The notes: generated from the sequence alone by a model not told the origin. Counted from the first letter of the stretch, positions 33,887 through 41,085 are shown. The stretch: 41,349 bases of DNA from Acidobacteriota bacterium (GCA_013152385.1 JAADGL010000048.1:1-41349), one strand, 5' to 3'. Numbers and translations: made by a program.

Positions 33887-35164
33887 CTACAGCATGAAAA
33901 TCGGATTGGAATCCGGCTTTAACTCCTCAAAAATCATACGCACCGAATTGATGCTTCCGCACTGGGGGCAGCGTTCTGTCCACTTGTCAAGCGGGGTATT
34001 GCACCGGCTGCAGTGGAAATGAAAATCCAGAAGCTGCGCGTGCCGGACCATCTGTTCCAGATAATGAATCGCAGTGTGATATTCCCCTTTCCGATGGTAA
34101 ATCCTGGCGAGATAATAGGTCAAAGCCGGAATGTAAACCACTTCCCCTTCCAGCTGCTCAAAAATCTCCCTTGCTTTTTCAAGCATCTCCAACCGGTAAT
34201 AAAGCTTTCCAAGGTAAAAGCGTGCCAGCACATGGTGGTTTTCATTGAGAACAATCTGGCCCAGAACCTCAACAGCGGCTTCCGGGTCTTCCTGCTCCAG
34301 AAGGGCGTCCTCAATCATCTGCAGAAACACAACAATATGAGTTCTGGAAAACCCCTGTTTCATCACAGCCAGCATCTCTTTTATTTTTCCCTTCTGCCGG
34401 AGCAGTTCTCCATACCGGACATACGCCGGAGTAAAATCCGGAAAATCCTCAATCAATTCCTTCAAAATATGTTCGGATTCCCGGGTCTTCCCCAATTCAT
34501 AGCGAATTTCAGCCCCTTCGCTTTCGGGAAACTGCTTTTGGTCCTCTTTTCTTCCCTTCCAATACACTTTGACGGCACGGACCCAGTCTTCGGATTTTTT
34601 CAGATAGTCCAGAAGCGCGCGGTAGGCGGTTATTCTGGATTCCTTCCGTATCTTCTGGGCCAGTTTCAGCAACTCCCTGCCGTCCGGTTTCGAATCGGAA
34701 TCCGGCAGAACATCCAGCAGCTTCAAAAAAGCCTGGACAGTGGTTTTTCTTGCAAATGCTTTCCGAAACGCGGCAGCAGCATCTTCGTAGCGTTCCAGGC
34801 GTTTATAAATCACACCCATCGTCATAAGAATATCGTAATTATTCGCGGATTTTTTACCGGCCTTTTCGATTTCCTCCAGCGCCTCCGGATACCGATCGGC
34901 ATAGAGGTGGTTCAGCGCCCGGACAAAATGCCGGCTGGTACGCCAGGTCAGATTACTGTCCAGACGGATGGAACGGTACATGAGAAACGCACCCAGGGTA
35001 CCGGCAAAGAAAACGAGGATGAGAATCCTGTCCAAATCCACTTCCAGTCCCGCAGGGAGGTGAAAAGAAGTTTTCAAAAGGTCATGGTTCATGTAAATTG
35101 CGGCACTGATAAAAATCAGAATCAACACCACCAGCAAAAACAGAACAATTGTACGAAACTTCAT
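33887..35164 (-). CDS. lapB: Membrane TPR protein, probable LapA-LapB fusion
   Basis: A 425-residue protein. Residues 1-70 contain two transmembrane helices (IVLFLLVVLILIFISAAIYM and ILILVFFAGTLGAFLMY) around a short polar loop, the layout of LapA. A chain of TPR-like helical repeats follows (ALNHLYADRYPEALEEIEKA, ILMTMGVIYKRLERYEDAAA, ARFYLGKLYYRLEMLEKARE). It ends with a rubredoxin-like zinc knuckle, CSRCNTPLDKWTERCPQCG. TPRs plus this terminal knuckle are diagnostic of LapB/YciM, the inner-membrane protein that with LapA controls LpxC and LPS amount in E. coli. There LapA and LapB are separate adjacent genes. It begins three bases after the rlmH stop, with GAGG inside rlmH, so it is the distal gene of the rplU cluster. 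Confidence 0.75.
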   Translation of the reverse strand: MKFRTIVLFLLVVLILIFISAAIYMNHDLLKTSFHLPAGLEVDLDRILILVFFAGTLGAFLMYRSIRLDSNLTWRTSRHFVRALNHLYADRYPEALEEIEKAGKKSANNYDILMTMGVIYKRLERYEDAAAAFRKAFARKTTVQAFLKLLDVLPDSDSKPDGRELLKLAQKIRKESRITAYRALLDYLKKSEDWVRAVKVYWKGRKEDQKQFPESEGAEIRYELGKTRESEHILKELIEDFPDFTPAYVRYGELLRQKGKIKEMLAVMKQGFSRTHIVVFLQMIEDALLEQEDPEAAVEVLGQIVLNENHHVLARFYLGKLYYRLEMLEKAREIFEQLEGEVVYIPALTYYLARIYHRKGEYHTAIHYLEQMVRHAQLLDFHFHCSRCNTPLDKWTERCPQCGSINSVRMIFEELKPDSNPIFML

Positions 35165-35167
35165 AAC

Positions 35168-35629
35168 TTACCTCTGATACCGGATATTCCGGATAATGGT
35201 AAATGCCCGGTACAGCTGCTCCAGAAGCAGGCACCGCGCCCATTCATGGGTTAAGGTCATCGGGGAAAGAGAAACAGATTCAAATCCCCGCCCCCGGACC
35301 TCTTCTCCGAAACCATTCTCACCGCCCACAAAAAACACCGGATTGAGATGCCCGTAAATCATCTTTTTTTCGATAAAAGCGGCAAATTCACGGGAAGTCA
35401 TCCCCTTTCCCCCCTCATCCATCAAAACAGGCTCATCCCCTGCGGACAGAAAATCCAAAAAAGCCGCCGCTTCCGCCGTTTTCCGCCGCTTCTCATCCGT
35501 TTCACGACTCTCCGCCAGAACGACCCGCTGAACCCTGTTAAAACGGTTCAAGCGTTTCAGATAATCCTCTTCCAATTCTTTCAACTGCCGGTTCCGTGTC
35601 TTCCCCGGCCAGACAACACTAATTTTCAT
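35168..35629 (-). CDS. rlmH: 23S rRNA (pseudouridine-1915 N3)-methyltransferase
   Basis: A 153-residue SPOUT methyltransferase that modifies 23S rRNA in the assembled ribosome. MKISVVWPGKTRN at the start, the SAM-knot segment PVFFVGGENGFG and the end SLSPMTLTHEWARCLLLEQLYRAFTIIRN match RlmH. The usual GGPxG of the knot is GGENG here, a modest deviation. It overlaps rsfS by 11 bases. Confidence 0.92.
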   Translation of the reverse strand: MKISVVWPGKTRNRQLKELEEDYLKRLNRFNRVQRVVLAESRETDEKRRKTAEAAAFLDFLSAGDEPVLMDEGGKGMTSREFAAFIEKKMIYGHLNPVFFVGGENGFGEEVRGRGFESVSLSPMTLTHEWARCLLLEQLYRAFTIIRNIRYQR

Positions 35630-35951
35630 CCCGCCGGATCAGTTTCTCGGCATCCGCCCACAGACTTTCCAGATTGTACGTTGCCCGCTTCTCCTCAGTA
35701 AAAATATGGACAATAATCTCTCCAAAATCAATTAAAATCCATTCGGCAAGGTCATATCCTTCCACACTGAGCGGTTTTTGCCCGGATTTTTTCAGAATTT
35801 CATCGGCAATCGCCTGATTCTGGGTAACCGACGACCCGCTGGTAATCAGAAAAAAGTCCGCAATCGTCGTCAGTTCCGACACCTTTAAAACCGAAATGTC
35901 CTGAGCCTTTTTCTCCTCAGCAGCCTGAACAATCTGATCCAATAATCCCAT
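35619..35951 (-). CDS. rsfS: Ribosomal silencing factor
   Basis: A 110-residue RsfS/Iojap protein that binds L14 and prevents joining of ribosomal subunits. The segment DFFLITSGSSVTQNQAIADEI and the WILIDFGEIIVHIFTEEKRATYNLESLW segment are diagnostic. It lies in the conserved order nadD-rsfS-rlmH and is separated from nadD by two bases. Confidence 0.95.
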   Translation of the reverse strand: MGLLDQIVQAAEEKKAQDISVLKVSELTTIADFFLITSGSSVTQNQAIADEILKKSGQKPLSVEGYDLAEWILIDFGEIIVHIFTEEKRATYNLESLWADAEKLIRRDEN

Positions 35952-35953
35952 AT

Positions 35954-36577
35954 TTACCCCTTCCTGTATAAATCGTGTCTTTCTATGTAATCAAGTACAT
36001 CCAAGTGTATCATATCAGATGGAGATTCCCCCTTCAAAATCATTTTACGAATTTGACTGGAAGAAATATTCACATCCGGTACCGTCAGAATTACCGGTTC
36101 CGACACCTCAGCAACCAACTGTTCAACCCGGGGAATTTCCTTTCCGATAATATCGGAAATTCGTTTAATTGCGCATCTGTCCGGCTTTATCCCGGCCCGG
36201 GAAGTGAACACAACGGGAAATGAAAGAAGCTGCTGCCACTCCCGCCATTCGAACAACTGGTTCAGATTATCCATACCGGCAATGAAAAAAAACTTTCCCT
36301 TTACGGTTTCTTTCAAACGCCGGAGCAGTTCGATTGTATAAGAAGGAACACCGGAAGAAACATCAATATCCGAAACCGTGAGTCCGGGAATTCCGCGGAT
36401 AGCCAGACGAATCATCTCCAGACGATGCCGGGGCAAAGAAACCGGTTTCCCCAGCGGATGCGTGCCGGTGGGAACAAAACACACGGAATCTACAGCCGGA
36501 AAAGCCGCAATATACCGCGCAATTTCCACGTGGCCGTTGTGAATCGGGTCAAAACTGCCGCCGTAGTAACCGATCAT
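35954..36577 (-). CDS. nadD: Nicotinate-nucleotide adenylyltransferase
   Basis: A 207-residue nucleotidyltransferase that makes deamido-NAD+ from nicotinate mononucleotide and ATP. GYYGGSFDPIHNGHVEIAR holds the HxGH-type ATP motif; VCFVPTGTHPLGK and the C-terminal NISSSQIRKMI are the other family signatures. The start codon directly follows the obgE stop, with AGAGGTG in the obgE end as ribosome binding site. Confidence 0.95.
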   Translation of the reverse strand: MIGYYGGSFDPIHNGHVEIARYIAAFPAVDSVCFVPTGTHPLGKPVSLPRHRLEMIRLAIRGIPGLTVSDIDVSSGVPSYTIELLRRLKETVKGKFFFIAGMDNLNQLFEWREWQQLLSFPVVFTSRAGIKPDRCAIKRISDIIGKEIPRVEQLVAEVSEPVILTVPDVNISSSQIRKMILKGESPSDMIHLDVLDYIERHDLYRKG

Positions 36578-37648
36578 CTACACCTCTTCGAGAAAATCTT
36601 TCTTTTGCGTTGAAATTTCCGGCCGGGTTGTACCGGCAGCGGAAAATACCGGCCGGGAAGACTCCACAAGACGGCCCAGACTGGAAACCAGCGAATTCAA
36701 CCCCTCCCCTGTTACTGCTGAAACCTGAAAAAAAGGAATCTGCTGTTCCCGACAGAAATCTTCCATTTCCTCCAGCTCCTCCCGGGAAAAAAGGCTGTCA
36801 ATTTTATTGACAGCCACCGCAAAATGCCGGTTCAGCATATCGGAATTAAATTTTTTTACTTCCTCCCGAATCACCTGAAACTCCCGCATCAGCGAACCGT
36901 GGGGAGCCGCGCCATCCAGCAGGTGAAGCAGCACGCGGGTCCGTTCAATATGGCGCAGAAACTTAATTCCCAGCCCCCTGCCTTCCGCCGCCCCTTCAAT
37001 CAACCCGGGGATATCGGCCACAAGAAAAGACTTGAAATCATCGTATGTCACCACACCGAGATTCGGATGAAGCGTCGTAAACTCATACCCGTCCACCTTG
37101 GGGCGGGCACTGGAAATCCGGGAAATTAATGTGGATTTTCCGGCATTTGGGAACCCCACAAGGGCGACGTCGGCAATAAGCTTCAATTCAAGGCGGATAT
37201 GAATGGGTTCGATCAACCGGCCCTCTTCCGCAAAGCGCGGTGCCCGGTTGGTGGCGGTGGCAAAGCGGGCATTGCCCTTTCCGCCTTTCCCGCCCTTCTG
37301 AATCACCACCTGCTGGCCATCCTCCAGAATTTCCGCCAGAAGCTCTCCGGTTTCGGCATCCCGGACAATCGTACCCCGGGGTACCTTTACAACACAGGGG
37401 GTGCCGTTCCGGCCGTGCATATTTTTGCCTTTTCCATGTTCCCCCCGCTCTCCCCGGTAGTGCTGGCGCTGCCGCAGACGGGTTAAACTATTGAGACCGG
37501 CGTCTCCCACAAAAATCACATCCCCGCCGTTTCCGCCGTCTCCGCCGTCCGGGCCGCCTTTCGGAACATACTTCTCCCGGCGAAAACTGACGCAGCCGTT
37601 TCCGCCGCTTCCCGCCTGAATTGTCATTTTCATTTCATCAACAAACAT
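36578..37648 (-). CDS. obgE: GTPase Obg/CgtA
   Basis: A 356-residue ribosome-assembly GTPase. The glycine-rich Obg fold covers about residues 1-158 (MTIQAGSGGNGCVSFRREK, GGDGGNGGDVIFVGD). The G domain follows with GFPNAGKST (G1), DIPGLIEGAAEGRGLG (G3 and switch) and NKID (G4). The C terminus is short, without the OCT extension seen in some Gram-positives. Located in the widespread rplU-rpmA-obgE order, with a hairpin in the 63 bp before it. Confidence 0.96.
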   Translation of the reverse strand: MFVDEMKMTIQAGSGGNGCVSFRREKYVPKGGPDGGDGGNGGDVIFVGDAGLNSLTRLRQRQHYRGERGEHGKGKNMHGRNGTPCVVKVPRGTIVRDAETGELLAEILEDGQQVVIQKGGKGGKGNARFATATNRAPRFAEEGRLIEPIHIRLELKLIADVALVGFPNAGKSTLISRISSARPKVDGYEFTTLHPNLGVVTYDDFKSFLVADIPGLIEGAAEGRGLGIKFLRHIERTRVLLHLLDGAAPHGSLMREFQVIREEVKKFNSDMLNRHFAVAVNKIDSLFSREELEEMEDFCREQQIPFFQVSAVTGEGLNSLVSSLGRLVESSRPVFSAAGTTRPEISTQKKDFLEEV

Positions 37649-37671
37649 AAAAAATCACCTGAAACAACAAA

Positions 37672-37690
37672 GGGGGGCACAAGGCCCCCC
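37672..37690 (-). terminator. Hairpin between rpmA and obgE
   Basis: GGGGGGC (37672-37678) pairs with GCCCCCC (37684-37690) around a 5-base loop. On the minus strand it is followed by TTTGTTG, a weak T-tract. It lies 21 bp beyond the rpmA stop, so it may partially terminate the abundant ribosomal-protein message and lower obgE expression. Confidence 0.6.
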
Positions 37691-37711
37691 AAGAGATCAA
37701 GAAAAACAGAA

Positions 37712-37972
37712 TTAGTGAAGCGCTTCTGTTATGGTTACAAATTTACCCATCCGGCCTCTGTCCCGAAACCGGACAATCCCGGTTGTCAGTGCAAACAAAG
37801 TATCGTCTTTCCCGCGCCCGACATTCTCACCCGGCTTGAAATGGGTACCCCGCTGGCGAACAATAATGGTGCCGGCATTAATCAATTGACCGTCCTGCCG
37901 TTTAATTCCAAGGTGCTGAGCGTTACTGTCTCTTCCGTTTCTGGAACTGCCCTGTCCTTTCTTATGAGCCAT
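37712..37972 (-). CDS. rpmA: 50S ribosomal protein L27
   Basis: An 86-residue ribosomal protein at the peptidyl-transferase centre. [19 protein letters not shown] and [21 protein letters not shown] are unmistakable. It begins directly with MAHKKG and lacks the cleaved N-terminal extension of Firmicutes L27. Three bases separate it from rplU. Confidence 0.98.
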   Translation of the reverse strand: MAHKKGQGSSRNGRDSNAQHLGIKRQDGQLINAGTIIVRQRGTHFKPGENVGRGKDDTLFALTTGIVRFRDRGRMGKFVTITEALH

Positions 37973-37975
37973 AAT

Positions 37976-38287
37976 TTACCCCTTGATTCCTTCAATTTTT
38001 AAAACAGTCAGCAACTGGCGATGGCCTCTCATCCGCTTGTACTGTTTCCGTCTCTTCTTTTTGAATACCAGAATCTTCTTTCCCTTCTTATGTTCAAGGA
38101 CCTTGGCGGTGACATTGGCACCGTCCACGTACGGCGTGCCGACCTTAACGCTGTCGTCCTTTCCCAGCAACTTCACCTTGTCCAGATCAATGCTGCTGCC
38201 TTCGTCCGCCGTCAACCGGTCCACAATGAGAATCTGGCCCTCGGTTACCTTATGTTGCTTTCCCTGGGTTTCCACTATTGCGTACAT
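37976..38287 (-). CDS. rplU: 50S ribosomal protein L21
   Basis: A 103-residue 23S rRNA-binding protein. MYAIVETQGKQHKVTEGQ, then KILVFKKKRRKQYKRMRGHRQ (basic RNA-binding loop) identify it. It has a strong GGGAGG site. First gene of the rplU-rpmA-obgE-nadD-rsfS-rlmH-lapB run. A TTGACG -35-like element lies upstream (about 38350) but no good -10 follows, so I do not call the promoter. Confidence 0.98.
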   Translation of the reverse strand: MYAIVETQGKQHKVTEGQILIVDRLTADEGSSIDLDKVKLLGKDDSVKVGTPYVDGANVTAKVLEHKKGKKILVFKKKRRKQYKRMRGHRQLLTVLKIEGIKG

Positions 38288-38374
38288 GTTCCAAAATCCT
38301 CCCTCGAAATCTCGTCACAGTGCTTGACTCTAACATAGAAATCATCTTTGCGTCAAGAAAACCTGCACAAAGAC

Positions 38375-38397
38375 AAAAAAGCCCCAATTAACGGAGC
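38375..38397 (-). terminator. Terminator of the initiator tRNA
   Basis: GCTCC (complement of 38393-38397) pairs with GGGGC (38381-38385), including one G-T pair, around a 7-base loop. On the minus strand it is followed by six Ts (38380-38375). It begins 16 bp after the tRNA 3' end. Confidence 0.7.
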
Positions 38398-38412
38398 ATT
38401 GCAATTGAAAAT

Positions 38413-38489
38413 TGGTAGCGGGGGTGGGATTTGAACCCACGGCCTCCGGGTTATGAGCCCGACGAGCTACCTGACTGCTCTACCCCGCG
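38413..38489 (-). tRNA. Initiator tRNA-fMet (CAT anticodon)
   Basis: A 77-nt tRNA with an encoded CCA end. Acceptor strands CGCGGGG and CCCCGCT leave the first position as a C-U mismatch, the hallmark of bacterial initiator tRNA. The anticodon stem has three consecutive G-C pairs (GGG-CTCATAA-CCC), which direct it to the P site. The T arm is GTGGG-TTCAAAT-CCCAC. These features distinguish it from elongator Met and from tRNA-Ile2. It is preceded by a consensus promoter and by a tandem 13-bp repeat that overlaps its 5' end. Confidence 0.97.
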
Positions 38490-38508
38490 TCACCGCCCCG
38501 CGTCACCG
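38483..38508 (-). repeat. 13-bp tandem repeat overlapping the tRNA-fMet 5' end
   Basis: CCCCGCGTCACCG occurs twice, head to tail, at 38483-38495 and 38496-38508. The first copy includes the seven bases of the tRNA 5' acceptor strand. The second places an identical CGCGGGG 13 nt upstream, inside the pre-tRNA leader. Confidence 0.9.
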
Positions 38509-38515
38509 GATACTA

Positions 38516-38543
38516 ATTATAGCCATCTCCCCTCCACTGTCAA
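38516..38543 (-). promoter_or_regulatory. Consensus promoter of tRNA-fMet
   Basis: On the minus strand a perfect TTGACA (38538-38543), 16-base spacer and perfect TATAAT (38516-38521). Transcription would start near 38509, giving a 5' leader of about 20 nt before the mature tRNA. Confidence 0.85.
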
Positions 38544-38680
38544 GAAGAAAAGTCGTTATATTGCCCCATATCTCGTAAGACGATCCAAACATTGGCGGGA
38601 GATGTGTTCCGGGAACCTCAATAATCTGCCCCACACCCATGGCCTGCGGCAAGTCCATTCTCCCGTCATCTGCCTACCCC

Positions 38681-38845
38681 TCATCTCCAAAGGCAAAAGA
38701 TGGCACGGATGCTCGTTGTGTCGAAGGCAGGGCAAGTGGAGCGGTTGGCAGTGAAGGCCGGGGCGGGGGCAGAAAAAAGGCACAGAAGGAGAAAAAGAAC
38801 GGTGAGAACGTAGCGGTTCGGTTTGATTCTATTGTTTTTCTTCAT
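38681..38845 (-). CDS. Small ORF with a signal-peptide-like N terminus (relic or leader ORF)
   Basis: A 54-codon ORF starting MKKNNRIKPNRYVL, then a hydrophobic stretch (TVLFLLLCLFSAPAPAFTA) that reads as a signal peptide, then about 20 undistinguished residues. Its first 14 codons resemble those of the small ORF at 41088-41219 (MKEGNRIKPKRYIL), in DNA as well as protein. AGGA lies nine bases before the ATG. It is probably the 5' remnant of an exported-protein gene. The rest of 38490-38680 holds the tRNA promoter and a 51-codon reading (38503-38658, starting MDLPQAMGVGQIIEVPG) in another frame, but no gene I can support. Confidence 0.3.
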   Translation of the reverse strand: MKKNNRIKPNRYVLTVLFLLLCLFSAPAPAFTANRSTCPAFDTTSIRAIFCLWR

Positions 38846-38847
38846 TT

Positions 38848-38888
38848 ACACATCCTGTATTCCCTGAATTCAGGGGAGGTGTTTTTTT
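38848..38888 (+). terminator. Plus-strand terminator-like hairpin
   Basis: ACACATCC (38848-38855) pairs with GGAGGTGT (38875-38882) with one mismatch, enclosing the palindrome CCCTGAATTCAGGG (38862-38875, sharing one base). A seven-T run follows (38882-38888). No plus-strand gene precedes it, so it may stop readthrough towards the accessory genes, or it may be a relic. Confidence 0.45.
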
Positions 38889-38940
38889 ATTGACAAAGAC
38901 CTTGGGATGGGTGACATTGGAATTATCATGTAAACGTTCC

Positions 38941-39218
38941 CTACAAGATAACGTGTGGAACATGCAGAAATTTCAATGCAGCTTGAATCCTGCTCTTGGT
39001 CCTTTCTCGCTCATCTTGAGTCAGATATTGTGCGTTGCCTTCTCCAATATTCCATTCTGTCACCGCTGACAGATAAATAGCCAGGTCTTGTGCCCCAATT
39101 TCCACCTCTATTTCCAGCATAGCTCCATCTTCCATATATTGCATTAAATATCTGGAATTATATGCACTGAGAATCCATCTTCAGATCGAGCATAATTCGG
39201 GCCAAGCTTTTCAAACAT
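38941..39218 (-). pseudogene. Frameshifted small protein, tentatively Imm74-like immunity protein
   Basis: A start at 39218 (ATG with AGGAGG five bases upstream) encodes MFEKLGPNYARSEDGFS and then soon stops in frame. From about 39170 a second frame continues without a stop (SAYNSRYLMQYMEDGAMLEI) to the stop codon at 38941. Joining the two with one missing base gives a continuous protein of about 93 residues. The second part, with EIEVEIG, LAIYLSAVTEW and RIQAALKFLHVP, follows the strand-strand-helix pattern I associate with Imm74 immunity proteins of polymorphic toxin systems; that family call is tentative. The perfect palindrome AAACAAGCTTGTTT (39244-39257) lies upstream of the ribosome binding site. 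It could be a pseudogene or a single sequencing error. The 186 bp up to the next gene contain no other gene. Confidence 0.5.
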
Positions 39219-39404
39219 CAATACCTCCTGAAAATCCATCTATAAACAAGCTTGTTTCATTTCAGAACAGGTTCTTCAGCCGCTCTGAACACCCCTTCAG
39301 GTCAAGTTTTTCATCCAAAAATCCGAATTCCGTTAACTACCATAAACACCAATCGCTTGCAAAGCTTGTCAAGTTTTGGGCATGGTCCCATCTTCTTCTT
39401 TTTT

Positions 39405-40217
39405 TTATCTTTTTCGTTTGTGTTTCTGTTGCATGGCTTCGGCTTCTCTGCGATTCCGATCAATTTCTCGTTGCTCTTTTCGCTTGCGTTCCAGTTTGGC
39501 TTCCATTTTTTCTTTATGCCGCCTCTGTTTCCAATACTCCTCACTCTTTCGCATATCGGGGAAACCATCCATTCGGTCGCCTTTTCCGTCTGTGGAGGCG
39601 AAAATATACCAGTTCTTCATAGGGATCATGGCACGAACGTATGGGATTCTATTGGTTCCCGTTACTTGACGAAGAATCTGGAGTTTTTTTTCAACATCAG
39701 GCGTAAAATAGCCAATCCATTCCAACCCATCAATATAATAAGAGGTATAAGAACAATTAAATTCATTTCCTATTCTTTCCCAAATATCATGCCCATGTTT
39801 TGATTCCCATTCTTTGGCGCGAAACATTAATCTTGTCGAATACCCTCCCCAGCCTTCCATTGGAGAGATCTTTATCTTAATCTTATCTTTCCAGCTCTTT
39901 GGCACGGACTTTTTTTCGTCTTCAAAGTAGGGCAAATAAAACCCTGCTCGCCTGCCCCCTTCCCACCTACAAGAAATCAACCCATTTCTTAATCCATGCT
40001 CGAGAAAAACTTGCAATGTATATTTGAGGTTCTCAATGGGATAATCTAATACCCATCTTGGCCATAAAGTGTCCATCAGAAATGCCAACACAAAGCCAAT
40101 TAGAATGCCGATGAGACCCCATAATAAATATCCAACAACAGGGAAAAGAATATAACACACATAAATTATTACCGAATAGACTTTTGAGCTCTCTGAAACT
40201 CGCAATTCGTACTTCAT
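39405..40217 (-). CDS. Unrecognised membrane protein with a charged C-terminal tail
   Basis: A 270-residue protein with no family that I recognise. Two adjacent transmembrane helices near the N terminus (VYSVIIYVCYILFPVVGYLLW and LIGILIGFVLAFLMDTLW) are followed by a soluble region of about 160 residues, rich in Trp/Tyr/Gly. The last 45 residues are almost entirely Lys/Arg/Glu/Gln (KMEAKLERKRKEQREIDRNR) and probably form a charged coiled coil. Codon use and base composition are more AT-rich than in the core genes. It starts seven bases after the stop of the small ORF at 40225 and has no good Shine-Dalgarno, so it probably relies on translational coupling. It lies downstream of the repeated promoter cassette. 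An envelope-associated accessory or immunity role is speculation. Confidence 0.65.
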   Translation of the reverse strand: MKYELRVSESSKVYSVIIYVCYILFPVVGYLLWGLIGILIGFVLAFLMDTLWPRWVLDYPIENLKYTLQVFLEHGLRNGLISCRWEGGRRAGFYLPYFEDEKKSVPKSWKDKIKIKISPMEGWGGYSTRLMFRAKEWESKHGHDIWERIGNEFNCSYTSYYIDGLEWIGYFTPDVEKKLQILRQVTGTNRIPYVRAMIPMKNWYIFASTDGKGDRMDGFPDMRKSEEYWKQRRHKEKMEAKLERKRKEQREIDRNRREAEAMQQKHKRKR

Positions 40218-40224
40218 GAATCAA

Positions 40225-40362
40225 TCACCACTCAAAACATATTTCTGAACAACTTGGCATATGTGACCTTACCCCATTTTCTGTACCAGTATCCATGAGA
40301 GTACCACGGTTGATAACTCCAAAACGGGTTTGTATGTTCAAGGACGTCCTGCCATCCTTCAT
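40225..40362 (-). CDS. Small ORF behind the repeated promoter (copy B)
   Basis: A 45-codon ORF, MKDGRTSLNIQTRFGVINRG onward, ending FEW. The ATG is preceded by AGAGGA and lies at the same place relative to the repeat as the start of the small ORF at 41219. Its stop is seven bases before the 270-residue gene, so it may be a leader peptide that couples translation. An overlapping frame (40232-40399, 55 codons, beginning MKINEISPRGSVNEGW) is an alternative. That ATG, however, sits at the predicted transcription start and would be leaderless. I cannot decide between them by eye. Confidence 0.35.
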   Translation of the reverse strand: MKDGRTSLNIQTRFGVINRGTLMDTGTENGVRSHMPSCSEICFEW

Positions 40363-40492
40363 TTACACTTCCTCTTGGTGAAATCTCATTTATTTTCATG
40401 GAAATTATTATATCTTCTAGTGTGGGGAATTGCCAGCGGGAAATGCGGTTGATTATTCAATCGAACATTCCCCTTTGACAGAATTTTTTTAG
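40357..40492 (-). repeat. Accessory promoter/leader repeat, copy B
   Basis: About 136 bp that align base for base with 41214-41349, with roughly four fifths of positions identical by eye. The best-conserved part contains the TATAAT promoter and the segment up to the ribosome binding site and start codon of the small ORF. Confidence 0.8.
40407..40436 (-). promoter_or_regulatory. Promoter inside repeat copy B
   Basis: On the minus strand CTGGCA (40431-40436), an 18-base spacer and perfect TATAAT (40407-40412). Transcription would start near 40400, about 38 nt before the small-ORF ATG at 40362. Confidence 0.55.
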
Positions 40493-40554
40493 TAATGTGA
40501 CCCCAGAATTTTCCCAGATCTTTCAAATTTTTACTGCTGGCTTTCTGCATAGAA

Positions 40555-41085
40555 TCATTTAATTTCATTTGGATGATACCACTTCGGTAGAATTGGTATA
40601 GTCGTTCCACGATAATTTTCCAGATTAGGAAGTCTGTCTTGAATTCTGTTAACTACAAGCATTCTTCTTTCGTCATTTGAAAGACTGTCCCAATACTCAT
40701 GTTTAACCTTGGGAGGTTCTGCTTCAGCGTACTTCGGAGGTTCCGTTGGATCACAGCCGAAGTCACACGATTCACATTTGGGACACCTAAATATTTCAGA
40801 AATGCGATATTCACTTCCATCTGGAGCCAAATCACATAAAGATCCAAATATTTCAAAAAAAATATCAACCTTTTGCATTTCATCCAGTTCCAATCCTACT
40901 ACAATCTTTTTAACAAGTGCTGACACTTCATCATACATTGGATCTTCATCATAATAAAAAAGCGCGGGCTTAAATGTCCGTTCACTCAACAAAAGTCTTG
41001 TCACGTCATCATTTCGGTTGCTTAGCATTTCCGTTTTGAATCCACAGGTTTCACATTCACCTCGAAATAGTAAATATTTGCTCAT
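40555..41085 (-). CDS. Unrecognised Cys-rich (zinc-ribbon-like) protein
   Basis: A 176-residue soluble protein that I cannot assign to a family. Cysteines come in two groups that could bind zinc together: C11 and C14 (ECETCGFKTEM), and C101, C104, C107 and C111 (CPKCESCDFGC). The middle is acidic and helical; an amphipathic tail (EYWDSLSNDERRMLVVNRIQDRLP) is followed by a Pro-rich end. GAGG, lying in the end of the preceding small ORF, is its ribosome binding site, and only two bases separate the two reading frames. Composition is AT-rich like its neighbours. The position behind the repeated promoter suggests an independently acquired cassette. Confidence 0.65.
   Translation of the reverse strand: MSKYLLFRGECETCGFKTEMLSNRNDDVTRLLLSERTFKPALFYYDEDPMYDEVSALVKKIVVGLELDEMQKVDIFFEIFGSLCDLAPDGSEYRISEIFRCPKCESCDFGCDPTEPPKYAEAEPPKVKHEYWDSLSNDERRMLVVNRIQDRLPNLENYRGTTIPILPKWYHPNEIK

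Noticed and set aside
38349-38354. TTGACG as the -35 of an rplU promoter
   Set aside because: The only TATGTT-like -10 is 13 bases away, too close, and the 16-18 base positions have poor matches, so I left it uncalled.
38556-38783. 75-codon minus-strand ORF rich in His, Arg and Pro
   Set aside because: It lies in a third frame across the relic region and tRNA promoter, has no ribosome binding site, and its composition is unlike neighbouring proteins.
38431-38893. Plus-strand ORFs over the tRNA and its upstream region
   Set aside because: They run antisense through the tRNA and its promoter and have no start signals; the amino acid composition is not protein-like.
39311-39568. 85-codon minus-strand ORF overlapping the end of the 270-residue gene
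   Set aside because: Most of it is the Lys/Arg-rich tail of that gene read in another frame; no ribosome binding site.
40386-40610. 74-codon minus-strand ORF spanning the end of the Cys-rich gene and repeat copy B
   Set aside because: It overlaps the real gene end in another frame, and the repeat it crosses is explained by the promoter/leader; the frame is not kept in copy C.
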